64,000 bases of DNA from Kosakonia pseudosacchari (GCF_900184035.1 NZ_FXWP01000025.1:248001-312000); one strand, 5' to 3'. Numbered from the stretch's first letter, positions 27,223-38,058 are shown. The notes: generated by a model not told the origin, from the letters alone. Numbers and translations are program-made.

Positions 27223-27564
27223 ATGCACTACATTGAACGTGACGCTGAAGGGCGAATTACGCGGGTTGAGTCTACGCCTTTTGCCGGTATGGTTGAGCAA
27301 TACGCGGAAGATACCGACGAGATCACCGAGTGGTTGCGGGTCCAGGCGATGCGCGAAGCCACGCTCCGGCAGCTTCAGCAGAGCGATCTCGAGATGGTGC
27401 GCGTACTGGAAGATCTCATCGACGTGTTAATGAGTAAAGGCGTGATCAGTATTACCGACCTGCCGCAGGCGGCGCAAAGCAAGCTGATAAACCGCACACA
27501 GGCGCGTTTGACGTTAAGCGGGCTGGAACGTTTAATTGATGACGAAGATGAGGGTATTTTTTAA
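27223..27564 (+). CDS. Small conserved acidic protein beside lapD
   Basis: A 113-residue soluble protein, acidic and helix-rich (TEWLRVQAMREATLRQLQQSDLEMVRVLEDLIDVLMSKG...), with no cysteine, signal or membrane segment. Similar short proteins in pseudomonads are, to my recollection, annotated 'tryptophan synthase subunit beta-like', a misleading name since no PLP-enzyme motif is present. It lies 38 nt after lapD, and GGGGGAT precedes the ATG, so it belongs to the lap operon. The function is unknown. Confidence 0.7.
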   Translation: MHYIERDAEGRITRVESTPFAGMVEQYAEDTDEITEWLRVQAMREATLRQLQQSDLEMVRVLEDLIDVLMSKGVISITDLPQAAQSKLINRTQARLTLSGLERLIDDEDEGIF

Positions 27565-27827
27565 TTTTATGCGGAAAAAATTAAATGTGATAAAAAATAT
27601 AACCTTAGTATTGTGAATGTTCTGATATTTAATATTGCCCACCGTATATATATTACTGTTTATTTTAGCGAATCCTCGAAGTTTCTCACTGCGCGTTCTT
27701 ATAATTCTGCGAACCACTGTGTGATGAATTAATCCGTTATTGCTAGTGCATTGAAAATATTCTTTTTTGCTGTTTTATGCCACTTCCCGTCGGCAGGGTG
27801 GGTGGCGATTTCTCAGAGGCAAACATT

Positions 27828-30800
27828 ATGAGTGGCGTTGCCGGGGTAATTAAAGCGGTAATAGGACAAGTCTTCGCAACCTCTCCTGACGGGAGCAGGC
27901 ATCTTTTAGTGGAAGGCGATACCATCCAGGATGGCGATCAGATCGACACCGGTGCTGCAGGCGCTATCTCTATTTTATTGCCTGATGGACAAACCCTCGA
28001 TCTGGGCCGCGACAGCCACTGGGATAGCACCGGTTACTCGTTAACTACCGGGACGGAAGCACAGCAAAGCGACGTTGAAGCCGCACAGCAGGCCATTGCC
28101 GCAGGGCAAGACCCGACGCAAACCCTTGAAGCTCCGGCGGCGGGCCCCCAGCAACCCACAGCTGGCCAACCCGGCGACCCCGACAGCGGCGGCGGTCACA
28201 CGAATGTTACCGTTGATCTGACCGCCGAGATCCTCGATCCCACCGCGGGTTACCCCACAACCGGGCTTGACCCCCTGGACGATGACCGACGTGAGGAGCC
28301 CTCTTTCCTGACCCCCGCTGAAAACAACGCACCGACTGGGTTGGATTCTGATGCTGATGCTGATTCCGACGCCGATGCGGATTCTGACTCGGATGCAGAT
28401 GCAGATTCAGATTCAGATGCTGACTCAGACGCGGATTCAGACTCTGACTCTGACTCTGACTCGGATGCTGATGCCGATGCAGATTCGGACACCGACGCAG
28501 ATGCCGATTCCGACACTGACGCGGATGCGGACACCGACGCAGACGCAGATACCGATGCGGATGCAGATGCGGATTCGGACACCGACGCAGACGCAGACGC
28601 AGATGCGGATTCCGACACTGATTCGGATGCAGATGCCGATTCCGACACTGACGCGGATGCGGACGCTGATGCCGATTCTGACACTGATGCAGATGCAGAT
28701 TCGGATACCGACGCAGACGCAGATACCGATGCAGATTCAGATTCAGATTCAGATTCAGATTCAGATTCAGATTCAGACTCTGACTCGGATGCTGATGCCG
28801 ACGCCGATGCAGACGCTGATGCAGATGCCGATGCCGATTCAGATACCGACTCTGATGCAGACGCAGACGCAGACTCCGATTCGGATGCGGATTCGGACAC
28901 CGATTCGGATGCTGACGCAGATTCCGACACTGACTCCGACGCAGATGCCGATTCCGACGCCGATGCAGATTCGGATGCTGATTCAGACGCGGATACAGAT
29001 GCCGATTCCGACACTGATGCGGATGCGGATGCGGATGCGGATGCGGACGCTGATGCAGATGCGGATTCCGACACTGACGCGGATTCGGATGCCGATGCTG
29101 ATTCTGATACCGACTCTGATACCGACGCGGATTCAGACACTGACGCCGACACAGACACTGACGCCGACGCAGATGCAGATTCAGACGCAGATTCAGATGC
29201 AGATGCCGACGCGGATTCAGACTCTGACTCGGACGCAGACACTGACGCCGACGCTGATGCGGATTCAGATGCCGATTCAGACACTGATGCCGATGCCGAC
29301 GCTGACTCAGACGCAGATTCCGACACTGACGCGGACGCTGATGCAGACGCCGATGCTGATTCAGACACTGACTCGGATGCTGATGCCGATGCAGACTCGG
29401 ACACCGATTCGGATGCTGACGCAGATTCCGACACTGACGCCGACGCAGATGCCGATTCCGACACTGACGCGGATGCGGATGCGGACGCCGATGCTGATTC
29501 TGATACCGACTCTGATGCAGACGCGGATGCAGATTCCGACACCGACACCGATGCTGACGCAGATGCGGATTCCGACACTGACGCGGATTCGGATGCTGAC
29601 GCAGATTCGGACACAGACGCAGATTCCGACACTGACGCGGATGCGGACGCTGATGCAGATTCGGATGCCGATGCTGATTCTGATTCTGATACCGACTCTG
29701 ATGCCGACGCGGATTCAGACACTGACGCCGACGCAGACACTGACGCAGATGCAGATTCAGACGCTGATGCGGATTCAGATGCCGATTCAGACACTGATGC
29801 TGATGCCGATGCCGACGCTGATGCCGACGCGGATTCAGACTCTGACTCTGACTCTGACTCGGACGCAGACACTGACGCGGATGCGGACGCTGATGCAGAT
29901 TCAGACTCTGACTCTGACTCGGATGCTGATGCCGATGCAGATTCGGACACCGATTCGGATGCTGATTCAGACGCTGACGCCGACGCAGATGCAGATTCCG
30001 ACACTGACGCGGATGCGGACGCTGATGCCGATTCGGACACCGATTCGGACACTGACTCAGATGCGGATGCGGACACCGACGCAGACGCTGATGTAGATGC
30101 CGATTCCGACGCTGATGCGGATTCTGATGCCGATGCCGACGCTGATTCTGATACCGACTCTGATGCCGACGCGGATACAGATGCCGATTCTGACACTGAT
30201 GCGGATGCCGATGCCGACGCCGATGCAGACTCGGACACCGATTCGGACACCGATTCGGATGCTGATTCAGACGCGGATTCGGATGCCGATTCCGACACTG
30301 ATGCAGATGCCGATTCAGATTCCGACACTGACTCGGATTCGGATGCCGACGCTGATGCAGATTCGGATGCCGACGCGGATTCAGATACCGATGCCGACGC
30401 AGATTCAGATACCGATGCCGACGCAGATTCGGACACAGACGCAGATTCCGACACTGACGCGGATGCGGACGCTGATGCCGATTCTGACACTGATGCAGAC
30501 GCGGATTCGGATGCTGATGCAGACGCAGATACAGACGCCGATGCTGATTCTGATACCGACTCTGATACAGACGCAGACTCCGATTCGGATGCGGATTCGG
30601 ACACCGATTCGGATGCTGACGCAGATTCCGACACTGACGCGGATGCTGATGCCGATGCAGATTCGGATGCCGACGCGGATTCAGATACCGATGCCGACGC
30701 AGATTCCGACACTGACGCGGATGCGGACGCTGATGCCGATTCTGACACTGATGCAGACGCAGATACCGATGCTGATACCGACTCTGATGCCGACGCGGAT

Positions 30801-33011
30801 TCAGACTCTGATTCGGACGCAGACACTGACGCCGACGCAGACGCAGATACCGATGCTGATACCGATGCAGATGCCGATTCCGACACTGACGCGGATACGG
30901 ATGCGGACACCGACGCAGACGCAGATACCGATGCGGATGCAGATGCGGATGCAGATGCTGATTCAGATACCGATTCTGATGCAGATGCAGATTCGGACAC
31001 CGATTCGGATGCTGATTCGGATTCGGACACCGACGCAGACGCCGATGCAGATTCAGACTCTGACGCAGACGCCGACGCAGATGCCGATTCCGACACTGAC
31101 GCGGATGCGGACGCTGATGCAGATTCGGATGCCGATGCTGATTCTGATACCGACTCTGATGCCGACGCGGATTCAGATGCTGACTCAGACGCAGATGCCG
31201 ATTCGGATACAGACACCGATGCAGATTCCGACACCGATTCGGACCTCGATATTCACGAATCAGACGCCGATGCCGATTCAGATGCGGATGCCGGCAGCGG
31301 TAAAAGTTCTGATGTGCATTTGACGGTGACCTTAACGCCGGGAGCCAGTACGCCGGAGACGTCGGATGACAATATCCTTCACATCAATGGCGGCAGCGAC
31401 GATCCTAACGGTTATGACATCCAGAACGGCGTCATTGTCGCTATTGGCGATAACGTCCAGATCTGGCTTACGCCAGACAGCCCGGACGGTGCGATCCAGG
31501 GCGATCATGTGCCTGAATGCAGTAACCCCAATCAGATCCACTATTACGACAGTAACGGCAACGCCAACGCCAGCGGCAGTTCTGCGGGCAGCACAGATAT
31601 CTTTGTGGTCGGCGATCATACCGGCGGGTATTACCAGCAAGGGGATTGGTCCAACGATCACTATGATTTCAGACCGGTGAATGGCATCACCGGCAATCAG
31701 GGCGTGCCAGAAGGCGAGACCGGCAAAGATTATATTTTTGTCACCGGCGACAGCGCGAACTACTCCGTTTCGGGCGTCGATCACCCGGCGAACCACCAGA
31801 ATAACTCCATCGATAATTTGCAGGTCACCAACACGGAAAACGGTTCGCACCCCTTCGGGAATGCCAACGGCATTGAGGGCGTTATCTTTGGCGATGGCCC
31901 GTCGTCAACGCTGGGCGGCGATACCCATGTGACCACAACGGTAACGCTGAATCTGGATGTTAACCTCGAAAGCTCCGACAGCAGCGATCATCTGACTTCA
32001 TTAACGCTAAGCGGCCTGCCCGAAGGGGCGGAGTTCAGCGGCGACCACCTCAGCGTGAGTTATGACGCTGAACACGGCACTTACACGCTCACATTTGATG
32101 ACAACACCTCCCATTATGACGGGCAGATTTCGGTGACGTTGCCGGAGGGGCAAACGGCAATTGGCGATGTCTCTATTGAAGTGAACTCCACCGCTGACGA
32201 ACTCCACGATACGGACTTTACCTTGAACGGCGAAGAGGGCGGTCAGTTGGTGAGCGGTTCGGAAACGTCCAGCGCCGGGGAGCATACGGCCGACAGCCCG
32301 GACGATACGTCGCATACCGAAGCGACCAGTCTGACCACGGATGACTCCGCCCACGCAGATACGCAAAGTGCCGATCACACCGCAGACAGCACGCAGCACG
32401 CTGCGGATATCTCCGATGATCACACCTCTGATGCGTCCGGCGAAGAGAGCGCCAATTCCCTGTTGCTGGTGGAGGACGACAGCCTCCAGCTCGGCAATCT
32501 CGATCCGGGCAGCGCGGAGGCGCAGGGACAGACGGTTGTTGAGAATGATGCCTCGCTGAACAATTTGTTGGGTGACGAGAACGACAGCGAATCGGCGGAA
32601 AACAGCGGTAACGCTTCGCATCACGGCTCCGCATCGCATGGCGCAGACCCGCATGCCGGGGAGCATCATGAGGGAAATCATTATGGTTGGGAGCATCAGG
32701 ATAGCGATCGCCACGACGGAGACCACCAGGACACGGAGCATACGGATAGCGATGCCTCCGCGCTCAGCCTGAGCCATGACGAACCGGTCAATTTCAGCGA
32801 CATCATTCAGGATGACGATGCGCATCAGGATCTCAGCAGCCTTATCAAAGGCCATACACCGGATGCCGGGCACGCCGATCATGACGCGGATAACGATCAC
32901 CCTGCGCCGGTGGAACCCCCGGATGGCGGAGACGATCACGGCGGCGGCGAAGGTGGGCACGACGATATGGATCACTTAATTGCCAAACCCGATGCCGACT
33001 CAGGCGGTTAA
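27828..33011 (+). CDS. LapA-like giant adhesin with Asp-dipeptide stalk
   Basis: A 1727-residue type I secreted surface protein. Residues 1 to about 75 match the LapA retention module ([16 protein letters not shown]...[12 protein letters not shown]...DLGRDSHW), which plugs in the outer-membrane TolC-like pore. PAAG at 103-106 is a plausible LapG cut site. Residues 173-1155 are an almost unbroken Asp-X repeat (X is Ser, Ala or Thr). Residues 1156-1727 hold an extracellular region with one Ig-like stretch (about 1370-1460), then a His/Asp-rich tail ending DADSGG. No RTX nonapeptides are seen. The ATG at 27828 has GAGG upstream; the frame extends to 27777. Genes for LapE, LapB and LapC follow. 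The pairing with lapG-lapD supports c-di-GMP-controlled surface display. Confidence 0.88.
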   Translation: MSGVAGVIKAVIGQVFATSPDGSRHLLVEGDTIQDGDQIDTGAAGAISILLPDGQTLDLGRDSHWDSTGYSLTTGTEAQQSDVEAAQQAIAAGQDPTQTLEAPAAGPQQPTAGQPGDPDSGGGHTNVTVDLTAEILDPTAGYPTTGLDPLDDDRREEPSFLTPAENNAPTGLDSDADADSDADADSDSDADADSDSDADSDADSDSDSDSDSDADADADSDTDADADSDTDADADTDADADTDADADADSDTDADADADADSDTDSDADADSDTDADADADADSDTDADADSDTDADADTDADSDSDSDSDSDSDSDSDSDADADADADADADADADSDTDSDADADADSDSDADSDTDSDADADSDTDSDADADSDADADSDADSDADTDADSDTDADADADADADADADADSDTDADSDADADSDTDSDTDADSDTDADTDTDADADADSDADSDADADADSDSDSDADTDADADADSDADSDTDADADADSDADSDTDADADADADADSDTDSDADADADSDTDSDADADSDTDADADADSDTDADADADADADSDTDSDADADADSDTDTDADADADSDTDADSDADADSDTDADSDTDADADADADSDADADSDSDTDSDADADSDTDADADTDADADSDADADSDADSDTDADADADADADADSDSDSDSDSDADTDADADADADSDSDSDSDADADADSDTDSDADSDADADADADSDTDADADADADSDTDSDTDSDADADTDADADVDADSDADADSDADADADSDTDSDADADTDADSDTDADADADADADSDTDSDTDSDADSDADSDADSDTDADADSDSDTDSDSDADADADSDADADSDTDADADSDTDADADSDTDADSDTDADADADADSDTDADADSDADADADTDADADSDTDSDTDADSDSDADSDTDSDADADSDTDADADADADSDADADSDTDADADSDTDADADADADSDTDADADTDADTDSDADADSDSDSDADTDADADADTDADTDADADSDTDADTDADTDADADTDADADADADADSDTDSDADADSDTDSDADSDSDTDADADADSDSDADADADADSDTDADADADADSDADADSDTDSDADADSDADSDADADSDTDTDADSDTDSDLDIHESDADADSDADAGSGKSSDVHLTVTLTPGASTPETSDDNILHINGGSDDPNGYDIQNGVIVAIGDNVQIWLTPDSPDGAIQGDHVPECSNPNQIHYYDSNGNANASGSSAGSTDIFVVGDHTGGYYQQGDWSNDHYDFRPVNGITGNQGVPEGETGKDYIFVTGDSANYSVSGVDHPANHQNNSIDNLQVTNTENGSHPFGNANGIEGVIFGDGPSSTLGGDTHVTTTVTLNLDVNLESSDSSDHLTSLTLSGLPEGAEFSGDHLSVSYDAEHGTYTLTFDDNTSHYDGQISVTLPEGQTAIGDVSIEVNSTADELHDTDFTLNGEEGGQLVSGSETSSAGEHTADSPDDTSHTEATSLTTDDSAHADTQSADHTADSTQHAADISDDHTSDASGEESANSLLLVEDDSLQLGNLDPGSAEAQGQTVVENDASLNNLLGDENDSESAENSGNASHHGSASHGADPHAGEHHEGNHYGWEHQDSDRHDGDHQDTEHTDSDASALSLSHDEPVNFSDIIQDDDAHQDLSSLIKGHTPDAGHADHDADNDHPAPVEPPDGGDDHGGGEGGHDDMDHLIAKPDADSGG
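28344..31293 (+). repeat. 2.95-kb hexanucleotide-type GAY-NCN repeat
   Basis: The coding sequence is a run of six-base units GAY-(T/G/A)CN encoding Asp-Ser, Asp-Ala or Asp-Thr. The only departures noticed are one Val (near 30091) and the closing LDIHES segment at 31243. Serine is written only with TCN codons as far as I can see, so Ser, Ala and Thr interconvert by a single first-base change. Third positions vary widely. The block keeps long false frames open on both strands. Confidence 0.95.
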
Positions 33012-33067
33012 CCGAGCCGGTTTGTTTAGACATCCATATAAGTTCCAGACTACAGCAGGAGGCCAAC

Positions 33068-34420
33068 ATGTTATCTCGCAAGCCGCTGTTATGGGGGATT
33101 TCCCTCCCGCTGCTGCTGACCAGCGGCGCGCACGCCACGACGCTTGAGCAGGCGGTGAAGGAGGCGATTCTCTGGCACCCCGAAGTCAGCGCATCTATTA
33201 ACCGACGTTATTCGGCGGATGAGGATCTGCGGGCGGCGAAAGGCGGGTATTTACCGTCGCTGGATGTCACGGCAGGAACCGGCTGGGAGCAATCGGATAA
33301 CAGCACCACGCGTGCGGCCGGGGATCATCAGCGCAATTTACACCGCAGCGAATCGAGCATTACGGTGACGCAAAATCTGTTTAGCGGCTATGCCACCCGC
33401 AACGAAGTTGCCCGCCAGACCGCGACGGTGAACTCCCGGGCATGGACGGTGCTGGACACCAGCGAAACCACCGCGCTGCAGGCGATTCAGTATTACCTCG
33501 ATGTGCTGATGCGCCGGCAACTGGTTGCGCTGGCGGAAGAGAACCTGAAAAACCACCAGCGGGTATTCGATCAGATTACGCTGCGCACCGAACAGGGCGT
33601 AGGCCGCCAGGCTGATTATGAGCAGGCGGAAGCCCGCCTGGCGCAGGCGCGAAACAACCTGCTTACGGAGCAAACCAACCTGGAGGATTCGCTGGCGAAC
33701 TACCAGAGCATAACCGGGAAGGAAGCTAATGATCTCACGCTGCCGGAGAAATTTAAGGTACCCGCTTCGCTGGAAGAGGCCCGTCAGTCGATGTTGAAAA
33801 ACAGCCCGTTATTAAAACAAGCCGCTGCCGATGTTGAAGCGACGCGCCAGCAATATGAAGCGGCGAAGTCGCGGTTTTACCCCAACGTCAGTGTGGAAGT
33901 GGGGCGCACCATGGATAACAACGTTGACGGTACGCGCGGCCACAACCAGGAGTGGCAGGCCATGTTGCGCATGCGCTACAACCTCTACAACGGCGGCAGC
34001 GACAGCGCCACGCTCTCCTCTTTCGCCTACAAAATGCGCGAAGCGCAGGATGTCAGAAATAACGCGTTACGCCAGTTAAACGAAGAGCTGCGGCTGGCCT
34101 GGAACGCGTTGCAAAACGCCCAAAAACAGGTGCCGATCGCGAAAGATTATGCCGATCGCAGTGTGACGGTGCGCAGCGCATATCAGGAGCAGTTCAGCCT
34201 CGGAGATCGCTCGTTGCTGGATATGCTGGACAGTGAAAATGAAGTCTTCACCGCGCAACAGCGCTATGTGGAGATGCAGTTCACGGAGATGTTTTCGACG
34301 TATCGCATTAACGCGCGCACCGGCGAGTTGCTGAAAGCGCTTAATATCCAGCCGCCTTCTTCTGCACAACCGCTGGATGACACACCCACAACGAAAGTGG
34401 AATTGCCTGAGCTCAAATAA
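33068..34420 (+). CDS. lapE: TolC-family outer-membrane pore of the adhesin secretion system (LapE-like)
   Basis: A 450-residue outer-membrane efflux protein with a cleavable signal peptide (residues 1-24, ending AHA). Two tandem OEP repeats consist of long helices (for example EENLKNHQRVFDQITLRTEQGVGRQADYEQAEARLAQARNNL) and beta-strand segments (NLFSGYATRNEV, RYNLYNGGSDSATLS). In Lap systems this pore both exports the adhesin and holds its N-terminal plug. AGGAGG precedes the ATG. It lies 56 nt after the adhesin gene and heads the TISS gene set. Confidence 0.9.
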   Translation: MLSRKPLLWGISLPLLLTSGAHATTLEQAVKEAILWHPEVSASINRRYSADEDLRAAKGGYLPSLDVTAGTGWEQSDNSTTRAAGDHQRNLHRSESSITVTQNLFSGYATRNEVARQTATVNSRAWTVLDTSETTALQAIQYYLDVLMRRQLVALAEENLKNHQRVFDQITLRTEQGVGRQADYEQAEARLAQARNNLLTEQTNLEDSLANYQSITGKEANDLTLPEKFKVPASLEEARQSMLKNSPLLKQAAADVEATRQQYEAAKSRFYPNVSVEVGRTMDNNVDGTRGHNQEWQAMLRMRYNLYNGGSDSATLSSFAYKMREAQDVRNNALRQLNEELRLAWNALQNAQKQVPIAKDYADRSVTVRSAYQEQFSLGDRSLLDMLDSENEVFTAQQRYVEMQFTEMFSTYRINARTGELLKALNIQPPSSAQPLDDTPTTKVELPELK

Positions 34421-34520
34421 CAGGTTCAGGCAGGGCAGAGGGTATTTCAGTCCACTGCGCTGAAAAACGCCTCTGGGGTCTTCGCCATCGCGGAATTCCG
34501 CGAACCTGCAAGGTCAGATT

Positions 34521-36707
34521 ATGACGTCGACGAATGATGACATTCAGGCGCTGCCGGTTTCCTCTAACGAAGAGGTAGCCAGAAGCGATCCCCGGCAGAC
34601 GCACGATGATCCACTGCTGGATTGTCTGATGATCGTGTGCAAATTGCATAATATCGCCACCACACGCTACTCGCTGACATCCGGGTTGCCGCTAAAAAAC
34701 CATTCACTGACGCTGAGCATTTTTCCGCGTGCGGCGCAGCGTGCGGGGCTGAAAGCCAGAACGCTCCAGCGCCCGCTTGCGACGATTTCGTCAATATCGC
34801 TGCCGGCGATAGTGCTGCTGGAAAATAACCAGGTCGCGGTGCTGATTGGCTGGGACGGGGAACAGGCGCGGTTACTGCCGAGTGAAACCGAAGGCGGAGA
34901 AATCACGCTGGCGGGCGATGCGCTGGCGGAACGGTATAGCGGCACGGCGATTTTTCTCCAGCGGGAACACGAATTTGATACCCAGCCCACGGCTACGATC
35001 CCGCGCACGCGAAACTGGTTCCAGGATACGCTGCGGCTGTCGAAGTTCCTCTATGCCGATGCGATTATCGCCAGTCTGCTGGTCAATATCATCGCGCTGG
35101 CGGCTCCGCTGTTTGTGATGAATGTCTATGACCGGGTGGTGCCCAACCAGGCGACGGCCACGCTCTGGGTGCTGGCGATTGGCATTACCATTGCCTATTT
35201 GTTTGATTTTATTTTGAAAACGCTGCGCGGCATGTGCCTCGATCTGGCCGGGAAAAAGACCGACTTGATTGTCTCTGCCGCGCTGTTTGAGCGCCTGTTG
35301 GGGATGAAAATGAAGCTGCGCCCCAGCCGCGTGGGCAGTTTTTCGCAGAACTTTCAGGAGTACCAGTCGGTGCGGGATTTCCTCTCGTCACTGACGCTGA
35401 CCGGGCTGATTGATTTCCCCTTTACGCTGCTGATCGTGCTGGTGATTGGCGTTATCGGCGGCCCGCTGGTGTTTATCCCGCTTATCTCTTACCCGATTGC
35501 GCTCATCGGTAACTGGCTGCTCCAGCGCCCGCTGATGTCGCAGGTGCAAAAAACTTACCGCTTATCCAGCGAACGCCAGGCAATGCTGGTTGAAACGCTC
35601 ACCGGGCTGGACGCCATTAAAGTGAACAACGCGCAGAGCGAGCGCCAGTATCAGTGGGAGCAGATTATCGGTCAGCTCAGCAAGCTGGAGATGAAAGTTA
35701 AATCGCTCTCTTTTGTGGCGGTGAACTTCACGTCGTGGATCCAGCAGGCGAGCGGTGTGGCGATCATTGTCGCCGGGGTTTACATCATTATTGGTGGCTC
35801 GCTCAGTATGGGCGGGCTGGTGGCCTGCTATTTGTTGCACCGGCGCGCCATGATGCCGGTGGGCCAACTTTGTAGCCTGATAACCCGTTATCAGCGGGCC
35901 AAAATGACCAAAGCTACCGTCGATCGCATGCTGGATCTGGAGCAGGAAATTCATGAAGAGGATGTGCCGCTCAGGCGCGAGAAACTCTCCGGCGCGCTGG
36001 AGTTTCGCGATGTCACGTTTCGTTATCCGAACAACCAGTACACCTCGCTCAATAACATTACGCTGACCGTTAAGCCGGGCGAAAAAATCGGCATTATCGG
36101 CCGCAGCGGTTCCGGTAAAAGCTCGCTGGCGAAGCTGTTGGTGGGGTTTTATCAACCGGATGCCGGTAGTGTGCTGATTGACGATATCGACTCCCGCCAG
36201 ATTGATGTTCACGATTTGCGCCACAACATTGGCTACGCCCCGCAGGATATCCATCTGTTTAGCGGCACGCTGCGGGAAAACCTGCTGTATGGCGCAAGTT
36301 ACGTTGGCGAAGAGGCGATGCTGCGGGTGGCCATCATCACGGGTGTACACGATTTCGCCCGCCGCCACCCTTCGGGCTACAACATGCGGATTGGCGAGCG
36401 GGGGATGAACCTCTCCGGCGGTCAGCGCCAGGCGGTTACGCTCGCGCGGGCGTTGCTGCTTGATCCGCCGATTTTGCTGATGGATGAACCCACAAGCTCA
36501 ATGGATAACACCAGCGAGGAGCTGATCAAAAAGGCGCTGATCCCGGTCGTCGCCGACAAGACGTTGCTGCTGGTGACGCACCGCGCTTCGTTACTCTCGC
36601 TGGTTGAGCGTCTGATCATTCTCGATAACGGCAAAATCATCGCCGATGGCCCGAAAGAGAGCGTCATGAGCGCACTGAAAAAGGGGCAAATCCATGCGAA
36701 TCGTTGA
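34521..36707 (+). CDS. lapB: Type I secretion ABC transporter (LapB-like)
   Basis: A 728-residue inner-membrane exporter. Residues about 1-155 form a C39-like domain without a proper catalytic set, as in LapB and HlyB types that bind but do not cut the substrate. A six-segment ABC membrane domain follows (about 175-460), then the ATPase with Walker A GRSGSGKSS, signature LSGGQRQAV and Walker B ILLMDEPTSS. The C-terminal 14 bp overlap lapC, showing coupling. It energises export of the adhesin through LapC and LapE. Confidence 0.92.
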   Translation: MTSTNDDIQALPVSSNEEVARSDPRQTHDDPLLDCLMIVCKLHNIATTRYSLTSGLPLKNHSLTLSIFPRAAQRAGLKARTLQRPLATISSISLPAIVLLENNQVAVLIGWDGEQARLLPSETEGGEITLAGDALAERYSGTAIFLQREHEFDTQPTATIPRTRNWFQDTLRLSKFLYADAIIASLLVNIIALAAPLFVMNVYDRVVPNQATATLWVLAIGITIAYLFDFILKTLRGMCLDLAGKKTDLIVSAALFERLLGMKMKLRPSRVGSFSQNFQEYQSVRDFLSSLTLTGLIDFPFTLLIVLVIGVIGGPLVFIPLISYPIALIGNWLLQRPLMSQVQKTYRLSSERQAMLVETLTGLDAIKVNNAQSERQYQWEQIIGQLSKLEMKVKSLSFVAVNFTSWIQQASGVAIIVAGVYIIIGGSLSMGGLVACYLLHRRAMMPVGQLCSLITRYQRAKMTKATVDRMLDLEQEIHEEDVPLRREKLSGALEFRDVTFRYPNNQYTSLNNITLTVKPGEKIGIIGRSGSGKSSLAKLLVGFYQPDAGSVLIDDIDSRQIDVHDLRHNIGYAPQDIHLFSGTLRENLLYGASYVGEEAMLRVAIITGVHDFARRHPSGYNMRIGERGMNLSGGQRQAVTLARALLLDPPILLMDEPTSSMDNTSEELIKKALIPVVADKTLLLVTHRASLLSLVERLIILDNGKIIADGPKESVMSALKKGQIHANR

Positions 36708-38058
36708 TCTGCTTAGCCGCCTGATGAGCTGGCTGTTCGGTGACAAAAAAACGTCGCCTTTGGCCATCAATGAAGTGAATCAGGCGTTACTTGATGACTC
36801 GCCGCGTGTGATCCGTATTACGCTGTGGGCGATTTTTATCTTTTTTATCCTGATGATTGGCTGGGCGTCGTTTGCCGACATTGATGAGGTGACGCGGGGA
36901 GAAGGCCGGGCGATCCCCTCTTCACGTCTGCAAAAAATTCAGAATCTGGAAGGGGGAATTGTCGCCCAGGTGTATGTTCACGAGGGCGAAGTGGTGAATG
37001 CTGGCGCGCCGCTGATTCGGCTCGACGATACCCGTTTTCGCTCCAACGCCGGGGAAACCCAGGCCGACCGTATGGCGTTACAGGCGCGTATTGAGCGCTT
37101 AACGGCGCAGGTGAATGGGGCGACGACGCTGACACTCTCGCCGGAGATAATCCAGCAGGCACCGGATATCGCCAAAGGTGAAATGGCTCTGTTCCTCAGT
37201 ATTAACAGCAAGCTACAAAGCACGGTTGCCGGGCTGAATGAGCAACTGGTGCAGAAAAAGCAGGAGCTTATCGACCTGCAAACCAAAGCGGCGCAGTACA
37301 AACAGAGCCTTGGGCTTTTGCAGCAGGAGATTAACCTTTCTGAGCCGCTGATCGCCAAAGGGGCGATTTCCCGGGTGGAAGTGCTGCGTTTACGGCGCAC
37401 CGAAGTGGAAACGCGCGGGCAACTGGATTCAATGACGGTCGCCGTTCCCGGCGCTGTCGCGGCGGTGAACGAGATCACCAATAAAATTAACGAAACGCTG
37501 GATGGCAACCGCAGCGAGGCGTTGACGCAACTCAACCAGGCGCGGACTGATCTGAGTAAAGCGGAAGCAACCGGTAAGGCGATTGAAGACCGGGTGAACC
37601 GTACGATGGTGACCTCGCCGGTCAGAGGGATTGTGCAGCAACTGATGGTGAACACCATTGGTGGGGTGATCCAACCCGGCAGCGATATGGTGGAAATTGT
37701 GCCGCTGGATGACCGCTTGCTGGTGGAAGCCAAAATTCGCCCGCAGGATATTGCTTTTTTACACCCCGGCCAGCAGGCGATTGTGAAGTTTTCCGCGTAT
37801 GACTACACCATTTATGGCGGGCTGGCGGGCGAACTGGTGCAAATCAGCCCGGATACGGTGACCGACAAAGATGGCAACAGCTTTTACGTGATCCGTTTGC
37901 GCACGGATAAAAATCATCTTGGCCCGGATGATAAACCGTTATTGATCATTCCAGGCATGGTGGCGTCGGTGGATATTATTACCGGCCAGCGCACCATCCT
38001 GCACTACCTGCTCAAACCGATACTGCGCGCCAAAGCGGAAGCGCTGCGGGAGCGGTAA
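36694..38058 (+). CDS. lapC: HlyD-family membrane fusion protein (LapC-like)
   Basis: A 454-residue periplasmic adaptor anchored by one membrane segment (about residues 46-67, LWAIFIFFILMIGWASF). A lipoyl-type half-motif (GEGRAIPSSRLQKIQNLEGGIV), a long coiled coil (about 115-300) and a C-terminal beta-barrel (VEAKIRPQDIAFLHPGQ) follow. It bridges the ABC transporter to the TolC-like pore. It is the last gene of the type I secretion set and is followed by a strong hairpin. Confidence 0.92.
   Translation: MRIVDLLSRLMSWLFGDKKTSPLAINEVNQALLDDSPRVIRITLWAIFIFFILMIGWASFADIDEVTRGEGRAIPSSRLQKIQNLEGGIVAQVYVHEGEVVNAGAPLIRLDDTRFRSNAGETQADRMALQARIERLTAQVNGATTLTLSPEIIQQAPDIAKGEMALFLSINSKLQSTVAGLNEQLVQKKQELIDLQTKAAQYKQSLGLLQQEINLSEPLIAKGAISRVEVLRLRRTEVETRGQLDSMTVAVPGAVAAVNEITNKINETLDGNRSEALTQLNQARTDLSKAEATGKAIEDRVNRTMVTSPVRGIVQQLMVNTIGGVIQPGSDMVEIVPLDDRLLVEAKIRPQDIAFLHPGQQAIVKFSAYDYTIYGGLAGELVQISPDTVTDKDGNSFYVIRLRTDKNHLGPDDKPLLIIPGMVASVDIITGQRTILHYLLKPILRAKAEALRER

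Noticed and set aside
28250..31234. A 994-codon minus-strand frame of Ser-Glu/Ala/Val repeats and two long plus-strand frames (28351-30096, 30097-31323) rich in Met/Gln/Thr/Arg.
   Set aside because: They are by-products of the hexanucleotide repeat, which contains no stop triplets in these frames. They have no ribosome sites, and the plus frame with the LapA module before and adhesin tail after is the real one.
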